Shown: positions 18,684-27,836 of the stretch, in pieces
How the letters are laid out: each line of letters opens with the position of its first letter
How positions within the stretch are numbered: position 1 is the stretch's first letter
Source of the DNA: Pseudomonas sp. TH31
GTDB taxonomy: Bacteria; Pseudomonadota; Gammaproteobacteria; Pseudomonadales; Pseudomonadaceae
Reading direction: 5' to 3'
DNA length: 64,000 nt
NCBI RefSeq assembly: GCF_016650815.1
Contig: NZ_JAEKEZ010000010.1
Coordinates: forward strand, 496,001 to 560,000
Program-made: the position numbers and the translations under genes
Notes under the pieces: generated by a model
Seen by the model: only the letters and a program-made list of their open reading frames with translations
Told to the model about the DNA's origin: nothing
The model's database searches: none

Positions 18684-19339
18684 CGGATCAGCATGGCCTG
18701 GGCACCCTTGACGATACTGGCGTCATCGATGTACTCCGGCACCAACAGACCACGCTGTACCGCCGGGCGCGCCTCCATGGTCGCCAACCACCGCTGCAAG
18801 GCGGGCAAGCCGTCCACTTCGACACCGGACCAGTCGTGACTACGCACCCACGGGAAGGTGGCGATGTCGGCGATGCTGTACTCGCCGGCCAGAAATTCCA
18901 CAGTTTGCAAACGTGTGTCGAGCACTTCGTACAGGCGCCGGGTTTCATGCTGGTAGCGGTCGATGGCGCCCTGGAGTTTTTCCGGGAAATACCGGAAGAA
19001 CACGTTGGCCTGGCCCTGCATTGGGCCGATCCCGCCCATCTGGAACATCAGCCACTGCAACACCACCGAGCGCCCCTTGGGGTCGGTGGGCATGAGCCGC
19101 CCGCTCAGTTCAGCGAGGTAAATCAGGATCGCGCCGGATTCGAACACGGCAAAATCGCCGTTGGCGCGGTCGACAATCGCCGGAATCCGGCCATTGGGGT
19201 TGATCTTGAGGAAGCCCTCGGACTTCTGTTCCTTTTTGTCGAAACTCAAGGCGTGCACCGTGTAGGGCAGGCCGAGTTCCTCGAGCACGATAGAGACCTT
19301 GTGGCCATTCGGGGTCGCAGCGGTGTAGAGATCTATCAT
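18680..19339 (-). CDS. Nu-class glutathione S-transferase (YfcG-like)
   Basis: A 219-residue protein close to E. coli YfcG. The N-terminal thioredoxin fold starts [15 protein letters not shown], with the Thr-Pro-Asn glutathione-binding loop of the Nu class, [12 protein letters not shown] with its cis-Pro, and [12 protein letters not shown]. The helical C-terminal domain has [13 protein letters not shown] and [12 protein letters not shown]. Members show disulphide-bond reductase activity with glutathione. Start ATG 19339 has GGGAGA upstream; an upstream in-frame ATG at 19393 lacks one. It lies 50 bases after a hydrolase gene and overlaps DUF4892, so it is probably in one operon with them. Confidence 0.92.
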   Translation of the reverse strand: MIDLYTAATPNGHKVSIVLEELGLPYTVHALSFDKKEQKSEGFLKINPNGRIPAIVDRANGDFAVFESGAILIYLAELSGRLMPTDPKGRSVVLQWLMFQMGGIGPMQGQANVFFRYFPEKLQGAIDRYQHETRRLYEVLDTRLQTVEFLAGEYSIADIATFPWVRSHDWSGVEVDGLPALQRWLATMEARPAVQRGLLVPEYIDDASIVKGAQAMLIR

Positions 19340-19389
19340 GGTTGTCTCCCATTTCAACCCGCCCAGCCTCGACAGTTGCCCGGCGCAAG

Positions 19390-20244
19390 TCAAGGAACGG
19401 CGAAGAACCGATTGAAACAGTCTGCGACAAGGTCGGCGCCGGATTCGTCATTCAGGTGCAAATGATGGCCGCCTGGCAGCTGTTCACGGCTAAAGGGTAG
19501 ACGCTCCAGTAACTCGGGATGTTTGGCGAGCATGCCGTCAGCCGCGACCACCAGTTGCGCAGGACAACTGATGCGCTGGACGAAAGCCATGGCCTGTTCT
19601 TGTGTCAGACGCAGCGGCGATGGCAGCGTCAGGCGGTTATCGGTACGCCAGGTGTAGCCACCCGGCACCGGCATCAGGCCCCGTTGCGCCAGCAGTTCGG
19701 CGGCTTCTCGACTGACCGCGACCAGGCCTTTCATCCGCGCTTCGATCGCCCGGTCGAGGGTGCTGTAGACCGGTTTGCGTTTCTCCCGCAGGTCCAGTTG
19801 CGCTTGCAGGGCCATGCCCATGCGCTCGGCAGCGTTTTCGCCTTTGTCGGTAGGAGGAATCACGCCATCAATCAAGGCCAGATGGGTGACACGCTCCGGC
19901 ATCGACCCGGCAATGATCAACGAAGCAATCGCGCCCATGGAGTGCCCCATCAGCGCAAACCGCTTCAGGCCCAGCTGTTCGGCGACTTGCAGCACGTCGT
20001 GGGCGTAATCCCACATCGCGTAGCCGGCGCCAATCGGACGGTGCCCGGAATGGCCATGACCGGCCATATCCAGCGCAATGATGCGCAAGCCTTTGAGCTT
20101 GGGCGCCAGCCGGGCAAAGCTGTTGGCGTTGTCGAGCCAGCCGTGCAGGGCAATCACCGGCAAACCGTCCTCGGGGCCGAACAAATGCGCCGCCAGCTCG
20201 ATGTGCGGCAAGCTCAGGCGGACTTCTTCGACAACGTGGTTCAT
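19390..20244 (-). CDS. Alpha/beta-fold hydrolase
   Basis: A 284-residue hydrolase. The oxyanion region is [12 protein letters not shown], the nucleophile elbow GHSMGA (Ser), and the catalytic His sits in GGHHLHLN near the C-terminus; [12 protein letters not shown] is typical of the family. The substrate is unknown, likely an ester. Start ATG 20244 has AGGA six bases upstream, and its ATGA overlaps the stop of the previous hydrolase gene, so translation is coupled. A TTG at 20250 is less likely. Confidence 0.88.
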   Translation of the reverse strand: MNHVVEEVRLSLPHIELAAHLFGPEDGLPVIALHGWLDNANSFARLAPKLKGLRIIALDMAGHGHSGHRPIGAGYAMWDYAHDVLQVAEQLGLKRFALMGHSMGAIASLIIAGSMPERVTHLALIDGVIPPTDKGENAAERMGMALQAQLDLREKRKPVYSTLDRAIEARMKGLVAVSREAAELLAQRGLMPVPGGYTWRTDNRLTLPSPLRLTQEQAMAFVQRISCPAQLVVAADGMLAKHPELLERLPFSREQLPGGHHLHLNDESGADLVADCFNRFFAVP

Positions 20245-21047
20245 GCGCAATCCTGTTGGTGGCGACCGTCCCAGCGGCTGAGTAGATCCTTCAGCAACAT
20301 CGCGGTGTCTTGAGGACGTTCGAGGGGGAACATATGGCCGCCGGGCATGGTCAGCGACTCGCCCAACGGCATGCGCCCGACGGAACTGGCGTGGTGACGC
20401 ATGACCACACGGCTGTTACGCCCGCGCACCACCGCCAGCGGCACTTTCAACTGTCGCGCACGGCCAGGGCTGGTGTGGGGCACGCCGCGGTAGATGCTGA
20501 TTTCCGTGGCGGGGTCGAAGCGCAGGCGCAGCTTGTCGCCAACCTTGTGCAAGCCGTGTTGCAAGTAGGCGTCGAAGCATTCCGGGTCGAAACCGCGAAA
20601 CAGGGTTTTGCCGGCAAAGTAACTGCGTGCGCTGTCCAGATCGGCGAACTCTTCGCGCCGACCCAAGGTGCGACCCGCCGGGGTCAGACGATCAATGAAA
20701 CCGAAGCGCTTGGCGGCGAGGATCACCCATTGATCGGCGCGAGTCAGCACCGGCGAATCGAGCATCACCACGCCGCGGTACAACTCGGGGCAACGCAGGG
20801 CCGCATGCAAGTGCAGCACGCCACCGAAAGAATGGCCGACGCCCCAGACGGGTTCGGGTTGCTGCTTGAGGTGATGGATCAGTTCATCCACCAGGTTGTA
20901 CCAGTTGTCATCCGCCGGGAAACGCGGGTCATGGGCGTGCTGCTCCAGATGCGTCACCTGATACTCAGGTGCCAACGCCGCGAACAACTTGCCGTAGGTC
21001 CCCGAAGGAAAGCCATTGGCGTGGGCGAAAAAGATCTGCTGCGACAT
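20241..21047 (-). CDS. Alpha/beta-fold hydrolase, second paralogous type
   Basis: A 268-residue hydrolase starting MSQQIFFAHANGFPSGTY. The nucleophile is in GVGHSFGGVLHLHA and the probable catalytic His in MPGGHMFPLE. It is not closely similar to its neighbour at 19390-20244 beyond the fold. The start at 21047 fits the family; an in-frame ATG at 21074 would add nine residues. It is first of a coupled pair. A 142-base inverted-repeat spacer divides it from the thioesterase gene. Confidence 0.86.
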   Translation of the reverse strand: MSQQIFFAHANGFPSGTYGKLFAALAPEYQVTHLEQHAHDPRFPADDNWYNLVDELIHHLKQQPEPVWGVGHSFGGVLHLHAALRCPELYRGVVMLDSPVLTRADQWVILAAKRFGFIDRLTPAGRTLGRREEFADLDSARSYFAGKTLFRGFDPECFDAYLQHGLHKVGDKLRLRFDPATEISIYRGVPHTSPGRARQLKVPLAVVRGRNSRVVMRHHASSVGRMPLGESLTMPGGHMFPLERPQDTAMLLKDLLSRWDGRHQQDCA

Positions 21048-21189
21048 ACCGGTCAATCCATGGGCGAGAAACATGGGGTTGATTGTCCGTAAGACGGCGG
21101 CCTACAGCAATGACTGTAACTGACAGGAATAGTGACAGTCCGGCCAGGGCTATGACGCATGCCCCCTGTAGCAGCCTGCGTTCGGCTCA

Positions 21190-21322
21190 TGTAGCAGCTG
21201 GCGAAGCCTGCGTCCGGCTGCGAAGCAGTCGCCAATCAAGATTACTCGGAGTATCCGATACACCGCGTACTCAGGTTTTACGACTGCTGCGCAGCCGGAC
21301 GCAGGCTGCGCCAGCTGCTACA
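21190..21322. repeat. Long inverted repeat, TGTAGCAGCTGGCG family
   Basis: The arms begin TGTAGCAGCTGGCGAAGCCT and end in its near-complement CTGCGCCAGCTGCTACA. They continue inward through GCGTCCGGCTGCG and a CAGTCG/CGACTG segment. A partial extra arm lies at 21168-21185. Two further members are at 44975 and 47569. Confidence 0.85.
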
Positions 21323-21334
21323 CAGGGCCGCGTA

Positions 21335-21778
21335 TCAACGGGAAGGCGGTGTTTCACCCAACGGCACCACCGCCATGGTCAACCGCGACACGCAACTGGC
21401 CTTGCCCTCATCACTGGTCAAGCGGATATCCCACACATGCGTGGTGCGACCAATGTGAATCGCCCTGGCCACCGCCGTCACCCGCCCGCTGCGCAAGCCG
21501 CGCAAATGGTTGGCGTTGATTTCCAGGCCCACGCAGTAAAACTTGCTGGCGTCGATGCACAGGTAACTGGCCATCGAGCCGACGGTTTCGGCCAGCACCA
21601 CCGAGGCGCCACCGTGCAGCAAACCGTAAGGCTGATGCGTGCGATGGTCGATGACCATGCTCGCCGTCAGGGACTCGTCGTCGAAGGCTTCGAAGCGGAT
21701 ATCCAGCACTTCGCCGATGGTGTTTTTCTGGATCGCGTTCAACTGTTCGATGTTGGGAGCGGTACGCCACAGGCTCAT
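21335..21778 (-). CDS. PaaI-type hotdog-fold thioesterase
   Basis: A 147-residue acyl-CoA thioesterase-like protein with the hotdog signature GLLHGGASVVLAETVGSMAS (catalytic acidic residue in LAE) and the C-terminal VWDIRLTSDEGKASCVSRLT. It hydrolyses small or aromatic acyl-CoAs in family members. Start ATG 21778 has AAAGGA eight bases upstream. It is 33 bases after an acyl-CoA ligase gene, so ligase and thioesterase are likely co-expressed. Confidence 0.9.
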   Translation of the reverse strand: MSLWRTAPNIEQLNAIQKNTIGEVLDIRFEAFDDESLTASMVIDHRTHQPYGLLHGGASVVLAETVGSMASYLCIDASKFYCVGLEINANHLRGLRSGRVTAVARAIHIGRTTHVWDIRLTSDEGKASCVSRLTMAVVPLGETPPSR

Positions 21779-21811
21779 CGCTGAGTTTCCTTTGTTGGTT
21801 TTGTTTGTCAC

Positions 21812-23479
21812 TCAATCCTGCCACAGCACCGCTTCGTTGCGCTCGCTCCATTCTTCGAAACGGGCGCCATACGCGGCTTCGATCACGTTGCGCTTGATCT
21901 TCAGGGTCGGAGTCAGAAAACCGTTTTCCACCGCCCAACTGTCCTTGACCACCACTAACCGGCGCAAGCGCTCATGTTTGTCGAGGGCGCCGTTGACCTC
22001 TTCCAGGAGTTTTTCCAGGCTGGAATGCAAACTCGCGCGCGCCGTGCCAATGGCATCCTGCTGCCCGACTGCCGAGAGCACGCACAAGCCCAGCGGCGCA
22101 CTCAGGCCATCACCGACCACGCACACCTGCTCGATCCGTGAATGCACCGCCAGGCGATTCTCGATCGGTGCCGGGGCCACGTATTTACCTTTGCTGGTTT
22201 TGAAGATTTCCTTCAGGCGCCCGGTCAGGCGCAGATTACCTTCGGCATCTTGTTCGCCTTTGTCGCCGGTACGCAGAAAGCCGTCTTCGGTGATGGTTTC
22301 GGCGGTTTTCTCCGGTTCCTTGAAGTACCCGAGCATGGTCGCGCCGCTGCGCACCATGACCTCACCCGACCCGGCAATCCGCACCTCGACCTCCGGGCAG
22401 GGCTTGCCGATCCAGCCAGGGTTGTACTCACCCGACCGGCCGATGTGCGAGTAACCACAGCTTTCGGTCATGCCATACACCTCCAGCACATCCAGCCCCA
22501 ACTTGCGGTACCACAACAACAAGGTCTGCGGCACCGGAGCCGCACCGGACAAGGCGATGCGCAACGCATCCAGCCCCAGCCCGGCGAGGACTTTGTGCCC
22601 TACCCGCTTGCCGATGATCGGCAAACCAAGCAGGAAATCGAGGCGCTTTGCCGGAGTCTTGCTGTACACGCCCATCTGGAATTTGGTCCAGATGCGCGGT
22701 ACGCCGAACAATGCGGTCGGCCGGGCGCGTTGCAAGTCGGTAAGAAAGGTGTCGAGGCTCTCGGCAAAGAACACGGTTTGCCCGGTATAGATCGACGCGA
22801 GCTCAACGAACATCCGCTCGGCAACGTGGCACAGTGGCAGGTAGGACAGCAGCCGATCCGACTCGTTAAGGCCAAACAGCTGCGTGCCGCGCGTCGTGGC
22901 GAAGCCAAGGTTGCCGAAGCTGTGCATCACGCCTTTGGGCAGGCCGGTGGTGCCGGAGGTGTAAATGATGGTCGCCAACTGGTCGGCGGCGGGTTTCGGG
23001 TCGTCCTGGATCGGCGAGCTCTTTTGCAGGTCATCCCAGCTGAAATCAAAGGTGCCGGGCGGGTGCAATGGCAGGCTGATGATCGGCAGGTCAGGGCTGA
23101 CGCCACGGGACATGCCGGGCCAGTCATCGAGTTTGCCGATGAACGCCAGCGCGGCTTCGGAGTGATTCAATACTTGAGCCACGGACTCGGCGGTGAGGTT
23201 GGGGTACAACGGCACCGACACATGTCCGGCCATCCAGATCGCCAGGTCGGCGATGATCCAATGGGCGCAGTTTTTCGAGATCAGGGCGATGTGACTGCCT
23301 TGCGGCATTTCCCGGGCGCGCAGCCAATGTGCGGCGCAGCGGGCCTGATGGCCGACGTCGGCCCAAGTCAGCGTCTCGACCTGGCCGCCGCCCACCGGCT
23401 GGACCAGAAAGTGCTGGCGGGGATGACGGGCCTCACGCTCGTAGAACACGTCCAGCGGCAAACGAAAGGCAGCAGACAT
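21812..23479 (-). CDS. AMP-binding acyl-CoA synthetase (long-chain type)
   Basis: A 555-residue ANL-superfamily ligase. The ATP loop is IIYTSGTTGLPKGVM, followed by YLPLCHVAERM, the adenylation motif VYGMTESCGYSH, and FLRTGDKGEQDAEGNL with the hinge Asp. The C-terminal catalytic lysine region is KTSKGKYVAPAP. It activates a carboxylic acid with ATP and CoA. Similarity to long-chain fatty-acid CoA ligases (FadD15-like) is an impression from the motifs. Start ATG 23479 has AGGAG eight bases upstream. It heads the minus-strand run. Confidence 0.9.
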   Translation of the reverse strand: MSAAFRLPLDVFYEREARHPRQHFLVQPVGGGQVETLTWADVGHQARCAAHWLRAREMPQGSHIALISKNCAHWIIADLAIWMAGHVSVPLYPNLTAESVAQVLNHSEAALAFIGKLDDWPGMSRGVSPDLPIISLPLHPPGTFDFSWDDLQKSSPIQDDPKPAADQLATIIYTSGTTGLPKGVMHSFGNLGFATTRGTQLFGLNESDRLLSYLPLCHVAERMFVELASIYTGQTVFFAESLDTFLTDLQRARPTALFGVPRIWTKFQMGVYSKTPAKRLDFLLGLPIIGKRVGHKVLAGLGLDALRIALSGAAPVPQTLLLWYRKLGLDVLEVYGMTESCGYSHIGRSGEYNPGWIGKPCPEVEVRIAGSGEVMVRSGATMLGYFKEPEKTAETITEDGFLRTGDKGEQDAEGNLRLTGRLKEIFKTSKGKYVAPAPIENRLAVHSRIEQVCVVGDGLSAPLGLCVLSAVGQQDAIGTARASLHSSLEKLLEEVNGALDKHERLRRLVVVKDSWAVENGFLTPTLKIKRNVIEAAYGARFEEWSERNEAVLWQD

Positions 23480-23566
23480 GCGACTTGCTCCTGTGTTTTT
23501 GGTCTGGAGCAAGCGTAGTCAACCAAGCAAGTGCTTGGTTAATTATTTATGGGTAAGGCAAGATCA

Positions 23567-23659
23567 AAAGATCGCAGCCTCGTTGCACTCGACAGCTCCT
23601 ACATGGATTTCGCATTCCCCTGTAGGAGCTGTCGAGTGCAACGAGGCTGCGATCTTTTG
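23567..23659. repeat. Perfect 38-base-pair inverted repeat, GATCGCAGCC family
   Basis: The arms 23567-23604 and 23622-23659 are exactly complementary over 38 bases, with a 17-base loop. They begin AAAAGATCGCAGCCTCGTTG and end in TTTT. It sits between the divergently placed acyl-CoA ligase start and the sixA stop, and the flanking A/T runs let it work as a bidirectional terminator. Confidence 0.92.
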
Positions 23660-23662
23660 CTT

Positions 23663-24115
23663 TTAAGGGTGTTTGATGCCGTTAAGCTTCATCGCCCCAG
23701 CCAGCGGCAAGTCGCCTTCGAGTTCCGCCAGGCCAGCCGTTTTTACCGCTTCCGGTTGCTGCACATGACCGTGCTGAAGGTAGCCCAACAAGTTGCCCAC
23801 CAACGGGTTATGGCTGACCAGCAACGCGTAATCCACCGACACCAACTGCTCGGCCACCGCTTGCGGGCGGTTGTCCGGGGTCAGCCACTCGACGGTACGA
23901 ATCTCCGGCTCAAAGCCCAAGGCCTCACGCACCAACTGCGCGGTCTGTTGTGCTCGCAGATAGGGACTGGCGTAGATCGCGCTGATCGGTTGCCCGATCA
24001 ACTTGGCGGCGCTGCGCAGCGCCTCTTCGCGACCGTGGGCGGTCAGTGCCCGTTCGGAGTCGGGACGCGAGCCGTAAGGCTCGGCTTCACCGTGACGCAA
24101 TACCCAGAGTTTCAT
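23663..24115 (-). CDS. sixA: Phosphohistidine phosphatase SixA
   Basis: A 150-residue histidine-phosphatase-fold protein: N-terminal LRHGEAEPYG carries the phospho-accepting His, then SDSERALTAHGREEA-like spacing (here RPDSERALTAHG), YASPYLRAQQTAQ, and the second catalytic His in LLVSHNPLVG. SixA removes phosphate from His of Hpt domains or of PTS proteins. It overlaps the upstream DUF4389 gene by four bases and follows gpsA in the conserved gpsA-DUF4389-sixA order. Given the hybrid kinases nearby, a role in phosphorelay tuning is plausible but unproven here. Confidence 0.93.
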   Translation of the reverse strand: MKLWVLRHGEAEPYGSRPDSERALTAHGREEALRSAAKLIGQPISAIYASPYLRAQQTAQLVREALGFEPEIRTVEWLTPDNRPQAVAEQLVSVDYALLVSHNPLVGNLLGYLQHGHVQQPEAVKTAGLAELEGDLPLAGAMKLNGIKHP

Positions 24116-24459
24116 AGCTTGGGTTCCTCATCTCGAACCGGATGCGGAGCAGGCGCCACCACGTGCGGCGCTTCACCTTCCGGTGTACGCGGCGCCGGCC
24201 AGTCGGCGAACGGCCAGGGCTTCTGGTCGCTGTGAAAGCTGCCGAACCGACCGATCTGGGCCAGGAACTGGCTCAGGCTGTCGCCGAAGTTCATCAGGCT
24301 GGCGCTCGGGGCGCCGTAGATCAAACGGTAGATCAACTGCACCAGCACGACCGCGCCGAGGATGAATTGCGCCACTTGCCAGACCAGCAAGAAAACGATC
24401 ATCCACAGCACCCGCAGCAGGATCGATTCGTACTTGGCTTCTACTTTCGGTTCGTTCAT
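24112..24459 (-). CDS. DUF4389-type membrane protein
   Basis: A 115-residue protein with two hydrophobic stretches in one block (LWMIVFLLVWQVAQFILGAV, residues 18-37, and the following VLVQLIYRLIYGA), then an amphipathic segment and a Pro-rich cytoplasmic tail. This matches the DUF4389 pattern. Its function is unknown. It lies between gpsA and sixA and overlaps sixA, so it is part of the same transcript. Confidence 0.85.
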   Translation of the reverse strand: MNEPKVEAKYESILLRVLWMIVFLLVWQVAQFILGAVVLVQLIYRLIYGAPSASLMNFGDSLSQFLAQIGRFGSFHSDQKPWPFADWPAPRTPEGEAPHVVAPAPHPVRDEEPKL

Positions 24460-24490
24460 GTCTCGTTCTCCCTGCCCGTAGATTGAAGAC

Positions 24491-25516
24491 TCAGTTGAAA
24501 CCGCTGGTGGAGATAAAGTCGACGTCGGTCTTCGGCTCGGCGCGCATTAACAGCCCGATCACCTGCTCCAGCGTGCGCCCTTCGAACAAAATCGCGTGCA
24601 GGCCGGCGACCAGCGGCATGTACACACCCACTTCCTGAGCCTTGGCCTTGAGCACTTTCAAGGTGTTCACGCCCTCGGCAACTTCGCCCAGGCGTGTCAC
24701 TGCGTCTTCCAGGCTCAAGCCCTGGCCGAGGGCGAACCCGACCTGGTAGTTGCGACTTTTGGGCGACGAACAGGTGACGATCAAGTCGCCCACGCCCGCC
24801 AGCCCGAGGAAGGTCATCGGGTTGGCACCCTGATTCACGGCAAAGCGGGTCATTTCCGCCAATGCGCGGGTGATCAGCATGCTCTTGGTATTTTCACCCA
24901 TGCCCAGCGCCACCGCCATGCCGGCAATGATCGCGTAGACGTTTTTCAACGCGCCGCCCAACTCCACGCCGAAGCGGTCGGCGCTGGCGTACACGCGAAA
25001 AGTACGACCGTGCAGTGCTTCCTGAACCCGTTGGCAGAGTTCTTCGTCTTCGCTGGCGACGACGGTGGCGGTCAGCGCGTGTTCGGCGATTTCACGGGCC
25101 AGGTTCGGCCCGGAAAGTACGCCGATGCGTGCTTGCGGCGCGATCTCTTCGAGGATCTCGCTCATCAGCTTGAACGTGTGGGCTTCGATGCCCTTGGTCA
25201 GGCTGACCAGCAGTTTGCCGCTCAAACGATCGGCAAAAGGCACCAACACCGAGCGCAGCGCGCTGGACGGCAGCGCGACGAAGCACAGGTCGCAGGCGTC
25301 CAGAGTGGCTTGCAGATCAGTGACTGCCGTAACACCCGGCAGAATCTTGATGCCTTTAAGGTAACGCGGGTTCTCGCGATTGACCCGAATGGCCTCGGCC
25401 TGTTCGGGGTCACGCATCCACTGCAAGACCTGATGTCCGTTCTCGGCCAGAAGATTAGCCACGGCGGTACCAAAACTTCCGCCTCCCAGGACCGCAATTG
25501 GGCGCTGTTCAGTCAT
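24491..25516 (-). CDS. gpsA: NAD(P)-dependent glycerol-3-phosphate dehydrogenase
   Basis: A 341-residue enzyme that makes sn-glycerol 3-phosphate from DHAP for phospholipid synthesis. The N-terminal nucleotide motif is [28 protein letters not shown] and [12 protein letters not shown] follow, with the catalytic Lys in [10 protein letters not shown] (substrate domain) and the [19 protein letters not shown] signature. Start ATG 25516 ([13 protein letters not shown]). The order gpsA-DUF4389-sixA near fabA-fabB suits a lipid-synthesis neighbourhood. It is divergent from the TonB receptor operon. Confidence 0.96.
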   Translation of the reverse strand: MTEQRPIAVLGGGSFGTAVANLLAENGHQVLQWMRDPEQAEAIRVNRENPRYLKGIKILPGVTAVTDLQATLDACDLCFVALPSSALRSVLVPFADRLSGKLLVSLTKGIEAHTFKLMSEILEEIAPQARIGVLSGPNLAREIAEHALTATVVASEDEELCQRVQEALHGRTFRVYASADRFGVELGGALKNVYAIIAGMAVALGMGENTKSMLITRALAEMTRFAVNQGANPMTFLGLAGVGDLIVTCSSPKSRNYQVGFALGQGLSLEDAVTRLGEVAEGVNTLKVLKAKAQEVGVYMPLVAGLHAILFEGRTLEQVIGLLMRAEPKTDVDFISTSGFN

Positions 25517-25625
25517 ATGCAATCCGTTAATCCATAGCAGTGGCGATGCCGGCATTATACGGAGCGGCCCAGTGGCGGCCAGCCCCAGCGTCAATTACCG
25601 ACACTTGTAGGAAGAAGACCAACAA

Positions 25626-25675
25626 AACCGAGGAAAATGCCCGTAACGTGACTGGAAAAGTCACTGAGCTCGGTT
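25626..25675. promoter_or_regulatory. Nested inverted repeats upstream of the TonB receptor operon
   Basis: Outer arms AACCGAG (25626-25632)/CTCGGTT (25669-25675) enclose inner arms GTGACT (25648-25653)/AGTCAC (25659-25664). It lies 38 bases before the receptor start and in the divergent gap to gpsA. It could be an operator for a dimeric regulator or a 5' leader hairpin. No factor is identified. Confidence 0.4.
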
Positions 25676-25712
25676 AACATGCGCGCCAATTAATCGCTAT
25701 CAAGGCTGTGTT

Positions 25713-27836
25713 GTGTCTTTTGGCCCGCCCTCACCTCGCTCGCCGCTGCTTCTGGCGCTGGTCTTCAGCCCGGCATTGCTGGCCGACGACCTGTTCCTGG
25801 ACAGTGAAACGTTGCCGCAGGTGCTGACCGCTACGCGGCTGAAACAGTCGCCGGCGGCGGTGCCAGGAAGCATGACGGTGATCGACAGCGAACTGATCAA
25901 CGCCAGCGGCGCCCGGGACATCAGCGAATTGCTGCGACTGGTGCCGGGCATGATGGTCGGCAACATTACCGGCAATCAGCCAGCGGTGAATTACCACGGT
26001 ACCAATGCCAGCGAAGCCCGGCGTATGCAGGTGTTGATCGATGGCCGTTCGGTGTACCGGGCCGGCCTCGCCACGGTGGACTGGAGCGATATCCCGGTGG
26101 CCATGGAAGACATCGAGCGCATCGAAGTCTTTCGCGGGCCAAACACCGTCAGTTATGGCGCCAACGCGCTGATGGCGGTGGTCAACATCATCACCCGCAA
26201 CCCCGCCGACAGCCATGGCACACGGCTGAAAGTCACCCAGGGCCAGCGCGGCATCAATGACTTTTACGCCAGCCAGGGCAGCGGTTGGGATGGCGGTGAT
26301 ATGCGCCTGTCGCTCTCCGGCCAGCAGGACGACGGCTTCGACTCGGACCGCACCGGCGCCGATTACCGCGACAGTCGACGTTTGAACCGCTTCAACCTCG
26401 CCGTCAGCCAGACGCTCAACGACAGTCAAGGCATCGACTGGCAATTGAACGCCAAGGACGGGACCAACCAGCGGCCCTATACCTACCGCCCGGTGTTTTC
26501 GGGAATTACCGCTGCCGGCAACAATTCCGACGTGATCGCCAAGGATTACGCCGGCTCGCTGCGCTGGAACCTGGACATCAATCCCGAGCACAGCCTCTAT
26601 ATCCAGGGTTCGGCGCAACACTGGGATCGCCAGCAGACCTGGCGTGCCTGTGACGCCGAAGTGTCGTTCAGCCCACAACTGACCGATTTGTGGCAACTCA
26701 ACCCGAACTATGCCGAACGCCTGGCGCGCAATATGGAGCGCTACACCGGCCCCGGCGCACCAGCCGGCAGCCCGGTCGAACAGGCATTGGGCAATCAGGT
26801 GCTGGCCCAATGGAGAAACGGCGCCCGGCAAACCCTGTGCGGCGACATTGACCAAAGCGCCCGGGAGTCGCGCTACGACCTCGAACTGCAAGACACCCTG
26901 AGCCTGTCCGATAGTCTTCGGCTGGTCAGCGGCATGAACTATCGTTACGACCGGGCAGACTCCGAGACCTACTTCAATGGCACGCTCGACGACACCACCT
27001 GGCGTACGTTCGGTCAACTCGAGTGGCGCGCCAGCGAACACTGGTTGCTGCAGGGCGGTGCCATGTTCGAGGACTCGAAGCTGACCGGCAACTCGCTGAC
27101 GCCACGGGTAGCGGTCAATTATTTGATCAACCCGCGCCATGGCCTGCGCGCGGTGTATTCCGAAGCGATCCGCTCCCCGGACATGTTCGAGAACAACGTG
27201 AACTGGAGTTATCAGGTGACCAACCTGCGGCCCAGCGCCTATGGCCAGACCAGTGCCCGCTATTTTGTGAAGACCCGCGGCCCCGGCGACCTCGACAAGG
27301 AGCGCATGCGTTCACGGGAACTGGGCTACAACGGCTACTTCGCCGAACTGGGCCTGTCGGTGGATATGAAGCTGTTCTACGACGAAATCACCGGCATGAT
27401 CAGCGAGCCGTTGCGCAACAATCAGTACATTGCCAGCAACGCCAACAACTCGCGATTCAGCGGGACCGAAACCCAGTTCGACTGGCATGTCAGCAGCATC
27501 GATCGTCTGCGCCTGACCTATGCCTACGTCAATGCCAGGGCCAGCAACCCGCAGGACCAATTGCAGACTGCGCGTAACAGTGGTTCCGCCGGTTGGCTGC
27601 GCAATTGGGGCCGGGGCTGGAACAGCGCGCTGTTCTATTATGGTGACGATGCCCTGAACGGCTACCGTTTCGAACGGCTCGACACACGCATCGCCAAACA
27701 CATCGGCCTGGGCAAGGCCAATCTGGAACTGGCAGGAGTGTTGCAGCAACGCCTCGACAATCAACCCGCCACCTTCGTCGACAACCATTACGACGAACGC
27801 CGAGTGCTCTACTTCAGCGCGGAGCTGGCGTTTTAG
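25713..27836 (+). CDS. TonB-dependent outer-membrane receptor
   Basis: A 707-residue protein. A signal peptide (SPLLLALVFSPALLA) is followed by a plausible TonB box (ETLPQVLTATR, about residues 32-42). The plug has ISELLRLVPGMMVG, QVLIDGRSVY, DIERIEVFRGPNTVSYGANA and VVNIITRNP. The C-terminal beta-barrel ends in SAELAF with the terminal Phe needed for Bam insertion. Start GTG 25713 has AAGG seven bases upstream. It is the first gene of a tight operon with a periplasmic binding protein and a hybrid kinase, with no gap to the next gene. The ligand is unknown; nothing shows an iron link such as a Fur box or a FecA-type signalling domain. Confidence 0.92.
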   Translation: MSFGPPSPRSPLLLALVFSPALLADDLFLDSETLPQVLTATRLKQSPAAVPGSMTVIDSELINASGARDISELLRLVPGMMVGNITGNQPAVNYHGTNASEARRMQVLIDGRSVYRAGLATVDWSDIPVAMEDIERIEVFRGPNTVSYGANALMAVVNIITRNPADSHGTRLKVTQGQRGINDFYASQGSGWDGGDMRLSLSGQQDDGFDSDRTGADYRDSRRLNRFNLAVSQTLNDSQGIDWQLNAKDGTNQRPYTYRPVFSGITAAGNNSDVIAKDYAGSLRWNLDINPEHSLYIQGSAQHWDRQQTWRACDAEVSFSPQLTDLWQLNPNYAERLARNMERYTGPGAPAGSPVEQALGNQVLAQWRNGARQTLCGDIDQSARESRYDLELQDTLSLSDSLRLVSGMNYRYDRADSETYFNGTLDDTTWRTFGQLEWRASEHWLLQGGAMFEDSKLTGNSLTPRVAVNYLINPRHGLRAVYSEAIRSPDMFENNVNWSYQVTNLRPSAYGQTSARYFVKTRGPGDLDKERMRSRELGYNGYFAELGLSVDMKLFYDEITGMISEPLRNNQYIASNANNSRFSGTETQFDWHVSSIDRLRLTYAYVNARASNPQDQLQTARNSGSAGWLRNWGRGWNSALFYYGDDALNGYRFERLDTRIAKHIGLGKANLELAGVLQQRLDNQPATFVDNHYDERRVLYFSAELAF

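Noticed and set aside
22142..23518. A 458-codon plus-strand frame opposite the acyl-CoA ligase
   Set aside because: It is an antisense shadow created by the codon bias of the real gene, with His/Gln/Arg-rich composition and no motifs. The same reasoning removes the frames at 7281-8513, 54392-55963 and 2681-3775.
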